DNA of 48,542 bases from Anaerolineae bacterium (lineage in GTDB: Bacteria > Chloroflexota > Anaerolineae > Aggregatilineales > Phototrophicaceae), in the NCBI GenBank assembly GCA_022821805.1, contig JAJECX010000022.1, positions 1-48,542 of the forward strand, read 5' to 3'. A program made the translations under genes and the position numbers. Below the pieces are notes generated by a model. The model was not told where the DNA came from and made no database searches. It saw only the letters and a program-made list of their open reading frames with translations. Shown here piece after piece: positions 1-9,100 of this stretch. Within the stretch, counting starts at the first letter, position 1. Each line of letters begins with the position of its first letter.

Positions 1-2
1 TC

Positions 3-140
3 CAAGCCTACAACTTTGCCAAACGGCTCAAGACATTGCAGGGGCGAAGTCCCTACGAGTTTATCTGCGATCGCTGGCGGGAAAACCCGGAAAACTTTCA
101 TGCTGAGCCGAACCATCTCACTGCTGGACCATACAACTAG
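3..140 (+). CDS. IS481-type transposase, C-terminal fragment (cut by window edge)
   Basis: Reading frame 3 is open from the left edge to a TAG at 138-140 and gives 45 residues, including FAKRLKTLQG, SPYEFICDRW and HLTAGPYN. This matches the typical end of IS481-family DDE integrases (YNFAKRLKTL..G.TPYE.IC..W...P..F). Only the tail after the catalytic core is visible, so activity cannot be judged. The upstream part lies outside the window. After the stop, the stretch ending in GTAGTACA near 162 could be the right terminal repeat, because IS481 ends usually begin with TGT on the opposite strand. That boundary is a guess. The overlapping frame starting at 16 does not resemble any protein. Confidence 0.75.
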   Translation, partial: QAYNFAKRLKTLQGRSPYEFICDRWRENPENFHAEPNHLTAGPYN

Positions 141-397
141 GATCATCAATTGCAGTAGTACAATACCGGCGGTTGAGAGCGCGAAAAAGCTCGCTGCGGC
201 GGCATATTTGGCATCTGCGTACAAAGGATGCAGTCCATTCAAGCCGATTCCAGACTTTTACGAGCCGTTCTCGCTTTGGGATGCATGGATTTGGCGAATC
301 GAAACAGCAAACCGCAGCGAAGCGCAGCTCATGCGCCATGCTTTCTAGCGTTCATTTGTGAGTTTTCACCATAAGACAAGCCGGTTGCATCGCCCGT

Positions 398-2044
398 TTA
401 GCTGAGCGCCTGGTGTTTGATCGCTTTCAATCGCTTCATCACATCGTTTGCGCCGCGTCCGAAATAATCGTAGAGCGTCCGGTATTCGGCGTAAAGCCGG
501 TCGTACATCGCCTGGTTCTCCGCGATCGGCGACACAACTTCGTCCTTCAGTTTGCCCATTTTCTCTGCCGCCGCCTGGATATCCGGGTAGATGCCAGCGG
601 CGACGGCCGCGTGCATCGCCGAGCCCAATGCTGGCGCCTGCGCCGAGCCGGCCAGCTTGAAAGTCCGCCCGGTGACGTCGGCGTAAATCTGCCGCAGCAG
701 GGCATTCTTTTCCGGCAGTCCGCCAGCCGCAACCAATTCCCGTACTTCGACGCCTTGCGCTTCAAATGCTTCGATAATTTCACGAGTGCCGAAGGCGGTG
801 GCTTCTATCAGCGCGCGGTAGATGTCGGGCGCCCGCGTCGCCAGATTCATGCCCAGCATCATGCCGGTCAAGTCAACATCGACCAGGGTGCTGCGGTTGC
901 CATTCCACCAGTCGAGGGCGATCAAGCCGTGCTCGCCTACGCGCTGTTTCGCCGCCTCCCGCTCCAGGTACTCATGCAAGTTGAGTCCGGCTTTCTGCGC
1001 CGCGGCGTGATAGTCGGGCGGCACGCCGTTTTCGACATACCAGGCGAAGATGTCGCCGACGGCGCTCTGGCCCGCCTCGTAGCCATAGAGCCCGGGGATG
1101 ACCCCGCCCATCACGACGCCGCACATGCCTTCCACCTCGCCCAGCTCAGTCCCCGACATAATGTGGCAGGTAGAGGTGCCCATGACCATGACCATGACGC
1201 CCGGGTCGGTCGCTTTGACGGCCGGCGCGGTGACATGGGCGTCGACGTTTGCTACGGCGACAGCCACCCCGGGCGGAAGCCCCATCATCGCCGCCATCTC
1301 GGGCCTCAGTTCGCCGGCTTTGGAACCGAGCTCGGCGAATTCGCGACCGACCTTTTCGTCGACCACGTTTTCGAAGGCTGGGTCCAGCGCTTTGAAATAA
1401 TCCGCGCTGGGAAATTCGCCATCTTGCACCATCGCCTTGTAGCCGGCGGTGCAGGTGTTGCGCGTTTCGAAGCCGGTCAATTGCCAAATCACCCAATCGG
1501 CGGCCTCGATGAAGCAGTCCATTTGGGCGTAGATATCCGGCCGCTCTTGCAAGATTTGCAGCAATTTGCTGAAGAACCATTCCGAGGAGATTTTGCCCCC
1601 GTAGCGCGGCAGCCAGGTCTCGCCCAGTTGACGCGCGGTCTCATTGATCTGATCGGCTTGCCGCTGCGCCGCGTGGTGCTTCCATAACTTGATATAAGCG
1701 TGGGGCTCACCCTTCAATTCAGGCATAAAACAGAGCGGCTTGCCATCGCTTGTCGTCGGCATCGGCGAGCTGGCGGTGAAGTCGATGGCGATGCCCTTGA
1801 CATCGACGGGGTCGACGCCGCTGCCACGCAGGACCGCGGGCACGGTATGCGCGAAGACATCGAGATAATCTTGCGGATGCTGCAGCGCCCAATCCGGCGG
1901 CAGCTTTAAGCCGCTGGGCAATTCGCTGTCCATGACGCCGTGCGGATAATCAAAGACTGATTCCGCCACCTCATCGCCATTAAGCGCGTCAACCAGAACC
2001 GCCCTGCCCGATAGCGTGCCAAAATCAAGTCCAATCGTGTACAT
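398..2044 (-). CDS. araB: L-ribulokinase (FGGY carbohydrate kinase)
   Basis: Phosphorylates L-ribulose to L-ribulose 5-phosphate in cytoplasmic L-arabinose catabolism. The 548-residue product has the family's usual length. It begins [10 protein letters not shown] (phosphate-1 loop of the actin-like ATPase fold), carries [10 protein letters not shown] near residue 95, and has the ribulokinase-typical [10 protein letters not shown], followed by AAGGLPEKN in the C-terminal FGGY domain. I chose the ATG at 2044 because GAGG sits 7 bases upstream; a GTG eight codons earlier (2068) is also open. It stands alone: no arabinose isomerase (araA) or epimerase (araD) is next to it, and the flanking genes run the other way. 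A different ketose substrate is possible, but the motifs favour AraB. Confidence 0.9.
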   Translation of the reverse strand: MYTIGLDFGTLSGRAVLVDALNGDEVAESVFDYPHGVMDSELPSGLKLPPDWALQHPQDYLDVFAHTVPAVLRGSGVDPVDVKGIAIDFTASSPMPTTSDGKPLCFMPELKGEPHAYIKLWKHHAAQRQADQINETARQLGETWLPRYGGKISSEWFFSKLLQILQERPDIYAQMDCFIEAADWVIWQLTGFETRNTCTAGYKAMVQDGEFPSADYFKALDPAFENVVDEKVGREFAELGSKAGELRPEMAAMMGLPPGVAVAVANVDAHVTAPAVKATDPGVMVMVMGTSTCHIMSGTELGEVEGMCGVVMGGVIPGLYGYEAGQSAVGDIFAWYVENGVPPDYHAAAQKAGLNLHEYLEREAAKQRVGEHGLIALDWWNGNRSTLVDVDLTGMMLGMNLATRAPDIYRALIEATAFGTREIIEAFEAQGVEVRELVAAGGLPEKNALLRQIYADVTGRTFKLAGSAQAPALGSAMHAAVAAGIYPDIQAAAEKMGKLKDEVVSPIAENQAMYDRLYAEYRTLYDYFGRGANDVMKRLKAIKHQALS

Positions 2045-2195
2045 AGGCTTGCCTCGCTGATTCGTCACGTAATTCCCGTCGTCTATTGTCGCGCATGCCT
2101 ATAGTCAAGGCAAATCGCGCATGGCTGCGAAAGTAGCCAAAGGCGGCGCATTTTGCTACGATGGTAATAGAAGCGGGTGACGACAGGAGCGGACG

Positions 2196-3638
2196 ATGAA
2201 GCCAGCGTCCAGCGATAATGGAGGCGCGGTCTCAACCGGCGCATTCCCGCCGGGACCCACGGAGATGGGCGAAGGCATCTGGCAGAATTATCTGTTTTAC
2301 CGCCGTTTTTTCAAAGACCCGCTGAGCCATGTTACGCGCTGGATGGAGACCTACGGCGATGTCTGGCATTTCAAAATCGGCGACAGCCACAACTACGCAG
2401 TCGCCAACCCCGATGTCATTTACGAGCTCTTCGTGCGCCAAGCCAAACGCTTCATAAAGGGACCTGCTTATACCAGCAGGAAGAGCGGCTTGGCGCGCTT
2501 TATGGGCGATGGGCTGGTCACAAGCAATGGCGACTTCTGGAAGCGCCAGCGGCGTCTGGTAGCGCCGGCATTTCATGCGATTCGCGTACACGCTTACGCC
2601 GACACAATGGTGGATTACACCCTGAAGCGGCTGGAAGCCTGGAACGACGGCGCCCTGGTTGATGTCGACGAAGAGATGATGGAGCTCACGCTGACCATCG
2701 TCGCGCGGACGCTGTTTGACGCCGATGCTTCCAGCACGGTGAGCCAGGTCAAAAAGGCAGTGGCTGTGGTGCAGAAAGCCAACAATACCGCTAGCATCCT
2801 GCCGCATTGGCTGCCGACGCCGCTGCGGCTGCGTTCCTGGCGAGCCAACCGAGCGCTCGACAAGATCGTATATGGATTCATCGATCAGCGGCGCGCTACC
2901 GGCGAAGATCGCGGCGATCTGCTTTCCATGCTGCTGCTCTCGGAAGATGAAGACGGCGAGCGAATGAGCGACCTGCAAGCGCGGGACGAAGCGGTGACGC
3001 TCTTCCTGGCCGGGCATGAAACCACAGCCAACACCTTGAATTGGACCTGGTGGCTCTTGGCGCAGCACCCGCAGGTCGAAGCCAAACTGCACGCGGAGCT
3101 GGACGCGGCGCTGGGCGGGCGCCGGCCAAAGCTTGAAGACCTGCGGAAGCTGCCCTATACCGACACCGTTATCAAAGAGGCTTTGCGCCTGATGCCTGCG
3201 GTCTGGTCGGTCAGCCGAACGGCGGCGAAAGACACGGAGGTCCGCGGCTACCCCATGCCAAAGGGGACGACGGCGCAAGTCATGATTTATCTTCTGCATC
3301 GCCACCCCGATCATTGGACGCAGCCGAAGGCTTTCATCCCCGAGCGCTGGCTGCAGCCCGAGATTGAGCAGCTGCACAAATACACCTACCTGCCCTTCGC
3401 CGGGGGACCCCGCGTCTGTATCGGAAACAGCTTCGCCACAATGGAAGCGAACTTGCTGCTGGCGACGATCGCGCAGCGCTATCGGCTGCGATTGATCGAT
3501 GGAATCGAGATCAAGCCGGCCGCCTTAATCACCATGTTCCCGCGCGATGGCTTGCCCATGCGGCTCGAACGACGTCCGGCTGTAACACGTACTGAATCTC
3601 AAGAGGTTGACTCAGTGCCTTTTTCAATGTTGGAATGA
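2196..3638 (+). CDS. Cytochrome P450
   Basis: Haem-thiolate monooxygenase of 480 residues. The oxygen-activating I-helix AGHETT is at residues 272-277, the K-helix ExxR pair is Glu328 and Arg331 (EALR), PERW follows, and the haem loop FAGGPRVCIGN places the axial ligand at Cys408. No reductase domain is fused and no ferredoxin or reductase gene is adjacent, so electrons must come from elsewhere. The ATG at 2196 has AGGAG 6-10 bases upstream. The general pattern resembles bacterial fatty-acid or terpenoid hydroxylases (CYP102/CYP110-like), but the substrate cannot be read from sequence. There is no N-terminal membrane anchor, so the enzyme should be soluble. Confidence 0.93.
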   Translation: MKPASSDNGGAVSTGAFPPGPTEMGEGIWQNYLFYRRFFKDPLSHVTRWMETYGDVWHFKIGDSHNYAVANPDVIYELFVRQAKRFIKGPAYTSRKSGLARFMGDGLVTSNGDFWKRQRRLVAPAFHAIRVHAYADTMVDYTLKRLEAWNDGALVDVDEEMMELTLTIVARTLFDADASSTVSQVKKAVAVVQKANNTASILPHWLPTPLRLRSWRANRALDKIVYGFIDQRRATGEDRGDLLSMLLLSEDEDGERMSDLQARDEAVTLFLAGHETTANTLNWTWWLLAQHPQVEAKLHAELDAALGGRRPKLEDLRKLPYTDTVIKEALRLMPAVWSVSRTAAKDTEVRGYPMPKGTTAQVMIYLLHRHPDHWTQPKAFIPERWLQPEIEQLHKYTYLPFAGGPRVCIGNSFATMEANLLLATIAQRYRLRLIDGIEIKPAALITMFPRDGLPMRLERRPAVTRTESQEVDSVPFSMLE

Positions 3639-3683
3639 CACAGTGTGTGATTATCGATTACTTCAACGATCGGAGAGTCAAAC

Positions 3684-3974
3684 ATGAGCAGATGGGCGCA
3701 CGATTTAGTAGATGTCAATGTGAAAATACTTCGAAGCGCAGGAGAACCAATTCGGACCGGGCAAATTAACCGAGAGGCAGCGAAGATTTTCGGCAACGAA
3801 TGGAGCGATTCGGCCAAACGCAACCTCGGTTACATGCGTACCGCGCTCCGCGAGTTAGGCATCCTTTCCCACCCCAAGTACGGATTCTGGGGATTGATGC
3901 CGAACGCGAACGAAAAGCTTGCTCCACTGAAAGACCTTGTAGACGACGAGGTCTACAAATTGTACAAGCCCTGA
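3684..3974 (+). CDS. Small winged-helix protein, Mrr N-terminal-like
   Basis: A 96-residue protein with GAGAG-type pairing sequence (gagag) about 8 bases before its ATG. The order helix (VNVKILRSAGEPIRTGQINR), helix (SAKRNLGYMRTALRELGIL) and a hairpin wing (SHPKYGFWGL) resembles the Mrr_N winged-helix domain, whose consensus ends in an arginine/tyrosine-rich helix, then LESP..G.W.IT. The nuclease domain normally fused to it in Mrr restriction enzymes is absent, and the next gene is a peptidase. It is probably a DNA-binding regulator. The match is by eye and the function is unknown. The 56-base gap to the peptidase gene allows co-transcription. Confidence 0.6.
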   Translation: MSRWAHDLVDVNVKILRSAGEPIRTGQINREAAKIFGNEWSDSAKRNLGYMRTALRELGILSHPKYGFWGLMPNANEKLAPLKDLVDDEVYKLYKP

Positions 3975-4020
3975 AAATAGTGCTTGCGAACTTTACAGAA
4001 TTGTTTCTGTCGACGATAAA

Positions 4021-4024
4021 GGAG
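4021..4024 (+). promoter_or_regulatory. Ribosome binding site fixing a GTG start
   Basis: AAAGGAG ends at 4024, six bases before GTG 4031. It selects this codon as the peptidase start, although the frame stays open upstream to 3800 inside the preceding gene. Confidence 0.7.
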
Positions 4025-4030
4025 TCTAGA

Positions 4031-5008
4031 GTGATTGAACTGACAAAAACGCTAGTCGAAACATGGGGACCGCCCGGCTACGAGCATCGCATCCGCGAAC
4101 GCATCCGCGACGAGGTTTCCGCGCTGGCTGATGAAACCTGGGTGGATGGCTTGGGCAACCTGATTTGCCGCGTCGGCATTGGTGGGAAGAAGGTCCTCAT
4201 CGCGGCGCATATGGACGAGATCGGCTTGATGGCGAATTATCAGGAGCCGGAAAGCGGCTACCTGCGCTTCGCCAGCCTCGGCGGCTTGCGGCCCGATACG
4301 CTGAATGGCAACCGCGTGCAATTTGAAGACGGCACCGTCGGCGTCATCGCAGTGCAGGAAGGCGGCGGCAAAACACTCGGCGACTTTTACATTGATGTGC
4401 AGGGCGACAGCGGCGGCAATGCCACGCCCGTCGGTCAGCCAGCTGGCTTCATGCGCGAGATGCAAGTGCGCGGGGAGCGCGTCATCGCCAAGTCGCTGGA
4501 TGACCGCATCGGCTGCGTCGTCGCCATCGAGGCGATGCGCCGCCTTAACCGGCAGACGCCAAATGAACTCTACTTCGCCTTCACAGTCCAGGAAGAAGTT
4601 GGCTTGCGCGGCGCGAAGACAGCCGCTCAGGGCGTGCGTCCGGATCTCGGCATCGCCATTGATGTCACCAGCAGCGGCGACCAAATCCGCGGGCAAAAGA
4701 TGCTGGTCAAACTGGGCGGAGGCGCCGCCATCAAAGTGCATGATCCGGGTCTGGTGGTGCCGGTCGCGATCAAGAATTGGATGATTGAACGCTGCGAAGC
4801 CGGTGGCATCCCTTACCAACTGGAGTTGCTGGCGGGCGGCACCACGGACGCGTCAGCGATTCAACTGGCGGATGCCGGCGTGCCCAGCGGCTGCATCTCC
4901 ATCCCGACGCGCTATCTGCATACGACCAGTGAAACGGTCGATATTGGCGATGTCCGAGCCTGCATTGACCTGCTGGCCGGCTTGCTTGCCAATCCGATTG
5001 AACTCTAA
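4031..5008 (+). CDS. M42 family metallo-aminopeptidase (FrvX/TET-like)
   Basis: A 325-residue cytoplasmic dinuclear-metal aminopeptidase, usually a large oligomer that trims peptides from proteolysis. The metal ligands and base of the family are visible: His60 and Asp62 in AAHMDEIG, Asp157/Asp158 in KSLDDRIG, Glu188/Glu189 in EEVGLRGA, Asp211 in AIDVT and His297 in RYLHTTSE. An open frame extends upstream to 3800, but that part is the shadow of the small winged-helix gene. The GTG at 4031 with GGAG six bases before it is the convincing start, and the protein then begins directly with the family fold. The quinone oxidoreductase follows 20 bases later, so the two may share a transcript. Confidence 0.92.
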   Translation: MIELTKTLVETWGPPGYEHRIRERIRDEVSALADETWVDGLGNLICRVGIGGKKVLIAAHMDEIGLMANYQEPESGYLRFASLGGLRPDTLNGNRVQFEDGTVGVIAVQEGGGKTLGDFYIDVQGDSGGNATPVGQPAGFMREMQVRGERVIAKSLDDRIGCVVAIEAMRRLNRQTPNELYFAFTVQEEVGLRGAKTAAQGVRPDLGIAIDVTSSGDQIRGQKMLVKLGGGAAIKVHDPGLVVPVAIKNWMIERCEAGGIPYQLELLAGGTTDASAIQLADAGVPSGCISIPTRYLHTTSETVDIGDVRACIDLLAGLLANPIEL

Positions 5009-5028
5009 GTAAAGCATCCACTTCCAAT

Positions 5029-6003
5029 ATGAAAGCGATACTCTGCCAGCAATTTGGTCCGCCGGAGGAGTTGACCTTCGCCGATGTCTCCAGCCCGCCG
5101 ATCGGCGCGAGCCAGGTTCGCATCGCCGTGCGCGCTTGCGGGGTCAACTTCCCCGATGCGCTGATGATCCAGGGCGCCTATCAATTGAAGCCGCCCTTCC
5201 CGTTCAGCCCGGGCCTGGAAGTCGCCGGCGACATCATTGAAGCGGCTGACGATGCGCAGGGGCTGCAAGTCGGACAGCGCGTGATGGCGACCATGATGTA
5301 CAGCGGCTTCGCCGAAGAAGTGGTCGTGCCCGCGGCCGCGGTCTTGCCAATGCCGGAGGCAATGAGCTATGAGCATGGCGCCGGCTTCCCCTTGGTTTAT
5401 GGCACTTCGCATGTGGCGCTGGCGCATCGCGCGCAGCTCAAGGCGGGCGAGACGCTGCTCGCGCTTGGCGCCGCTGGTGGCGTTGGTTTGACCGCGGTTG
5501 AACTGGGCAAGCGTCTCGGCGCGCGCGTCATCGCGGCGGCGAGCACGGATGAAAAGTTGGAGCTGGCGCGCTCTTATGGCGCTGATGAGCTGATTAACTA
5601 TACAGTGGAAAGCCTGCGCGATCGCCTGAATGAGATCACCGACGGCAAGGGCGTCGATGTCATTTACGATCCCGTCGGCGGCGACATCTTTGATCAAGCG
5701 GTGCGGCGAATCGCCTGGGAAGGGCGCTATTTGGTCATTGGCTTCGCCAGCGGTCGCATTCCGTCGCTGCCGGCGAATATCGCGCTGCTGAAGAATGCCT
5801 CCATAGTCGGGACCTTTTGGGGCGCCTATCAATTGAATGATCCCGGCCTGATACGCGCCTCCTTCGCGCAATTGACGACCTGGTATGCGGAGGGCGCGCT
5901 GAAGCCGCATATCCATCAAGTTTTCCCCTTGGGAGAGGCGGCATCGGCGCTGCGCCAATTGATCGAACGGCGCGCCATGGGCAAAATCCTGCTCAAGACC
6001 TAG
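5029..6003 (+). CDS. NADPH:quinone oxidoreductase / zinc-less MDR alcohol dehydrogenase family
   Basis: A 324-residue medium-chain dehydrogenase/reductase. The GroES-like N-terminal half contains VNFPDALMIQGAY and the PFSPGLEVAGD signature of quinone oxidoreductases. The Rossmann half carries ALGAAGGVGLTAVELG, the nucleotide-binding loop at about residues 145-160. The cysteine and histidine ligands of zinc alcohol dehydrogenases are missing, as expected for the QOR/acryloyl-CoA reductase-like branch. It likely reduces quinones or enoyl-type substrates with NADPH. It starts 20 bases after the aminopeptidase gene. The true substrate is uncertain. Confidence 0.88.
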   Translation: MKAILCQQFGPPEELTFADVSSPPIGASQVRIAVRACGVNFPDALMIQGAYQLKPPFPFSPGLEVAGDIIEAADDAQGLQVGQRVMATMMYSGFAEEVVVPAAAVLPMPEAMSYEHGAGFPLVYGTSHVALAHRAQLKAGETLLALGAAGGVGLTAVELGKRLGARVIAAASTDEKLELARSYGADELINYTVESLRDRLNEITDGKGVDVIYDPVGGDIFDQAVRRIAWEGRYLVIGFASGRIPSLPANIALLKNASIVGTFWGAYQLNDPGLIRASFAQLTTWYAEGALKPHIHQVFPLGEAASALRQLIERRAMGKILLKT

Positions 6004-6081
6004 CGGCTTCCCCTTGCTATCACCGCCGCAAGCCCGACATCGTGAATATCTGTTCTAGGCGCAATCGCCCGATATTTCGTT

Positions 6082-6098
6082 CTATGCTATGCTGGCTG
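6082..6098 (+). promoter_or_regulatory. Candidate extended -10 promoter element of ftsK
   Basis: CTATGCTATGCTGGCTG, with TGC before TATGCT (6088-6093), matches 16 of 17 bases at 44930-44946 ahead of pspA. Both copies lie about 50 bases before an ATG. No good -35 box is seen, as is usual for extended -10 promoters. Confidence 0.4.
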
Positions 6099-6150
6099 TT
6101 ACGCCGACCGCGAGGCTGGCGCCTGCTACCAAGTAGAATGGCGGCGATGC

Positions 6151-9100
6151 ATGTCTTATCGTGGCGACAGCGAGCCCGAATACTTCGACGATGAAGCAGA
6201 TCTCGATCCAGATGAATTCCTGGGCGCCGGCGGTCGCGGATCGAATATACTCGGCGGCAGCGGCTCCCGGCGCGATGACGAGTCAATTGATGATCGGCCC
6301 GAAGACCTTGCGGCAGCCGGGCGCTCGCCAGCTGCGAGGAGCGACTCTAGCAAACGCGCCAAACGCGCAGCCGCTGGCGCTGAGCGCAAAAAGATGAAGG
6401 CGCGGAATCCGGCGCCAGCGGTGGCGAGCAGCGAAGAGCGGCGCGCTCGGCTGGCCGGCAAGATACCCGGCCCCAAACAGCGCGACAAGCCGCGACGCCA
6501 ATCAAAGGAAGCAGCGGAAACGCAATTAGAAGAAACCAAAGCGGAGAGCCGCCTGGGCAAACTGCGGTCGCGCTTAAGCCGTGGTGACAAGAAGAGCGAT
6601 TTGCAGCCGGAGCGCCAAGCATCTCGCTTCGCCGCGGTCAAGAAGCGCATCGGAGGGCGCATCGGAAACTGGCGCAGCCGCTTCGGCAGTGAAAAAGAGC
6701 CACACGATTCCGGCAGCGGACGGACCGAACGAGCAGGCAGCGGGCGCAATCCAAAGGCGGCAGGAAAGGCATCTGCGGCGAATGCCAGATCGGGCGCTGC
6801 CTTTTCCGCCCGCGCTTCTCGTGATCAGACCGCGCGCGGGGCACAGCCCAGCCGGGCGCCGAGATTCGAATCGAGCGGCTGGCTGGACCTCGATCGCAAG
6901 CTCGACTTGATCGGAGTGGCGCTGGTTTTCGGCGCCATCGTGCTGGTCTTGAGCGCGCTTTCGGCCGAGCAAGCCGCTATTGCCAACGTCAACCAGATCA
7001 TTGGCCAGCTGTTTGGCTGGGGCGTCTTTGCGGTACCTTTGTCCATGTTTTCCATCGGCATTTGGCTTATCGTCCGCCATTTTGGAGAAGAGCCGCCGAC
7101 TGTTGACCCGACGCGCCTTATCGGCGTCGCTCTTGGCTTTCTTGGCATTCTAATTCTCTTCCAATTCATTGACAGCTTCAGCTACGGCGATGCGATCGCT
7201 CGCTTCGATAGCTGCCGCAACCCGACAAACCCGGCTTGTATTGAAACGCTGGTTCATCAGTCTTATCTGGCGGGCCGCGGAGGCGGCGTGATTGGCGGCT
7301 GGACCTATAGCGCGCTGGTGAACAACCTGACGGAGCTGGGCGGATTCGTCGTCACGCTGATGGTGCTGACCTTTAGCGCGATGATGATTACGCGATCGAG
7401 CATGGCTGAATTGGCTGTTGTTGCGATTGGCGCGGGCCGCGCGCTGCGGACAAAGATCAGCCAGCAGGCGGCAATGCGGCGAGCGGCCCGCTTGCAGGCG
7501 CAGCAAGAAGCGGCTTTGGCTGCGGGCGAATCTCATGTGCGTGTTTCGAAGCCGCAAGCGGCGCAATTGGCGGGACATTCGAACGACGCGCGCGCCTTGC
7601 CCGAACCCGCAGGCGAAACCATGCTCATCCCGCGGCGACTTCGCGGGCTCTTCGGCTTGCGCGCCAAACTTTCGGCCGAGGGCGAATCGATCCCGCTGGC
7701 TGCAACTGGCGCCGAAGCGATGGCAAGTCGCAACCCCGGCGTATTGCAGCGACTATTCGCCAAAAGCGCAACCCGTGACAGTGTGCCTCTGGCTCCGCCG
7801 CAGCAACCGGAGCCGACCGCCGGCGCGCTCGAACGATTTCTCAATCTGGGCGATGACCTGCCCTTTTCTACCGAAGACTCGCCGGTCTGGCAGAAGCCGG
7901 TCCGTCCCCAGAGCGGGCAAGCTGCAAGCGCGCCTCCCCATCCAGAGCAGATTCGAGAAGCCGTTCCGTCCGCGCCCCCGATGCCCGAGCAATTGGCTTC
8001 GGCGCCGTCAGCGCCCCCGGCCAAACGGGCCGAGGGAGACGACGCGCATTCTGACACCGATATTGGACGGGATTCCCCGCGAAAGCCCGCTGCGTCTCCG
8101 CCGGCGATAGCAGAGCAGGACAAGCTTGCAGAGTCTCGAGGCAGGGAGATGGCGCCCGGAAGCGTAGCCGACTCAAGCGCGAGCCAAGAGGAACTTGAGC
8201 CGAAAATCCCCGAGCCAGCTTCGGCCTCTGGCAACGGTATAGGAAGAGAAGGTTCCATTGAAGCGGAACATATCGATCAGCAAGCGCCGGTCAAACGGAG
8301 CATGTCTGCCCCGCGCCAACGAATCGACTGGCGGCTGCCCGATTTCCGCGAATTGCTGATTAGCGGCAGCGAAGGCGAACTTGACCGCGAACCGCTGATG
8401 CGACAGGCGCAGATAATCGAAGACACGCTCGCCAGCTTCGGCGCGCCCGGACGCATCGTTGAAATCAATTCGGGTCCCGTCATCACCCAATATGGCGTCG
8501 AGCCGGCCTATTTGACCGCGAAGACGGGCAAACAGAACCGCGTCAAAGTCGGCGCTATCGCCAAGTTGGACAAGGATTTGCAACTGGCGCTCGGCGCCAA
8601 ATCGATACGCGTGGAAGCGCCGGTGCCGGGCAAGGGTTACGTCGGCATTGAAGTGCCAAATCCGGATTCCGCCCGCGTCAGCCTGCGCGATGTGATGGAA
8701 TCCAGGAGCTATCACCAGATCGAATCGCCCTTGGCGATCGCGCTTGGCGTCTCGGTAGACGGCACGCCAGTCTCGGGCGATCTGACGCAAATGCCGCATC
8801 TGCTGATCGCCGGCACCACCGGTTCTGGAAAATCCGTCTGCGTCAATGCCATCATCAACAGCATAATCGCCAACAATTCGCCTGATACCGTCAAGTTCAT
8901 CATGATTGATCCCAAGCGCGTTGAGCTAACCGGTTACAATGGCGTGCCTCATCTGGTGGCGCCGGTGGTGGTCGAGCTGGAGCGCACCATCGGCGTGCTG
9001 CGCTGGGTGACGACCGAGATGGACGCGCGCTACAAGAAATTCAGCCGGGCGGGCGCGCGCAACATCGTAGATTACAACAGTATCCTCGACCCCGATTTAG

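Noticed and set aside
16..348. 110-residue open frame at the left edge
   Set aside because: It is out of frame with the recognisable transposase C-terminus, has no ribosome site and no protein-like motif.
413..1687. 424-residue frame antisense to the ribulokinase gene
   Set aside because: It is a high-G+C shadow frame; the reverse strand encodes an intact AraB.
2232..3377. 381-residue frame antisense to the cytochrome P450
   Set aside because: Composition is typical of a shadow (many His, Arg and Gln), and the P450 motifs on the plus strand are complete.
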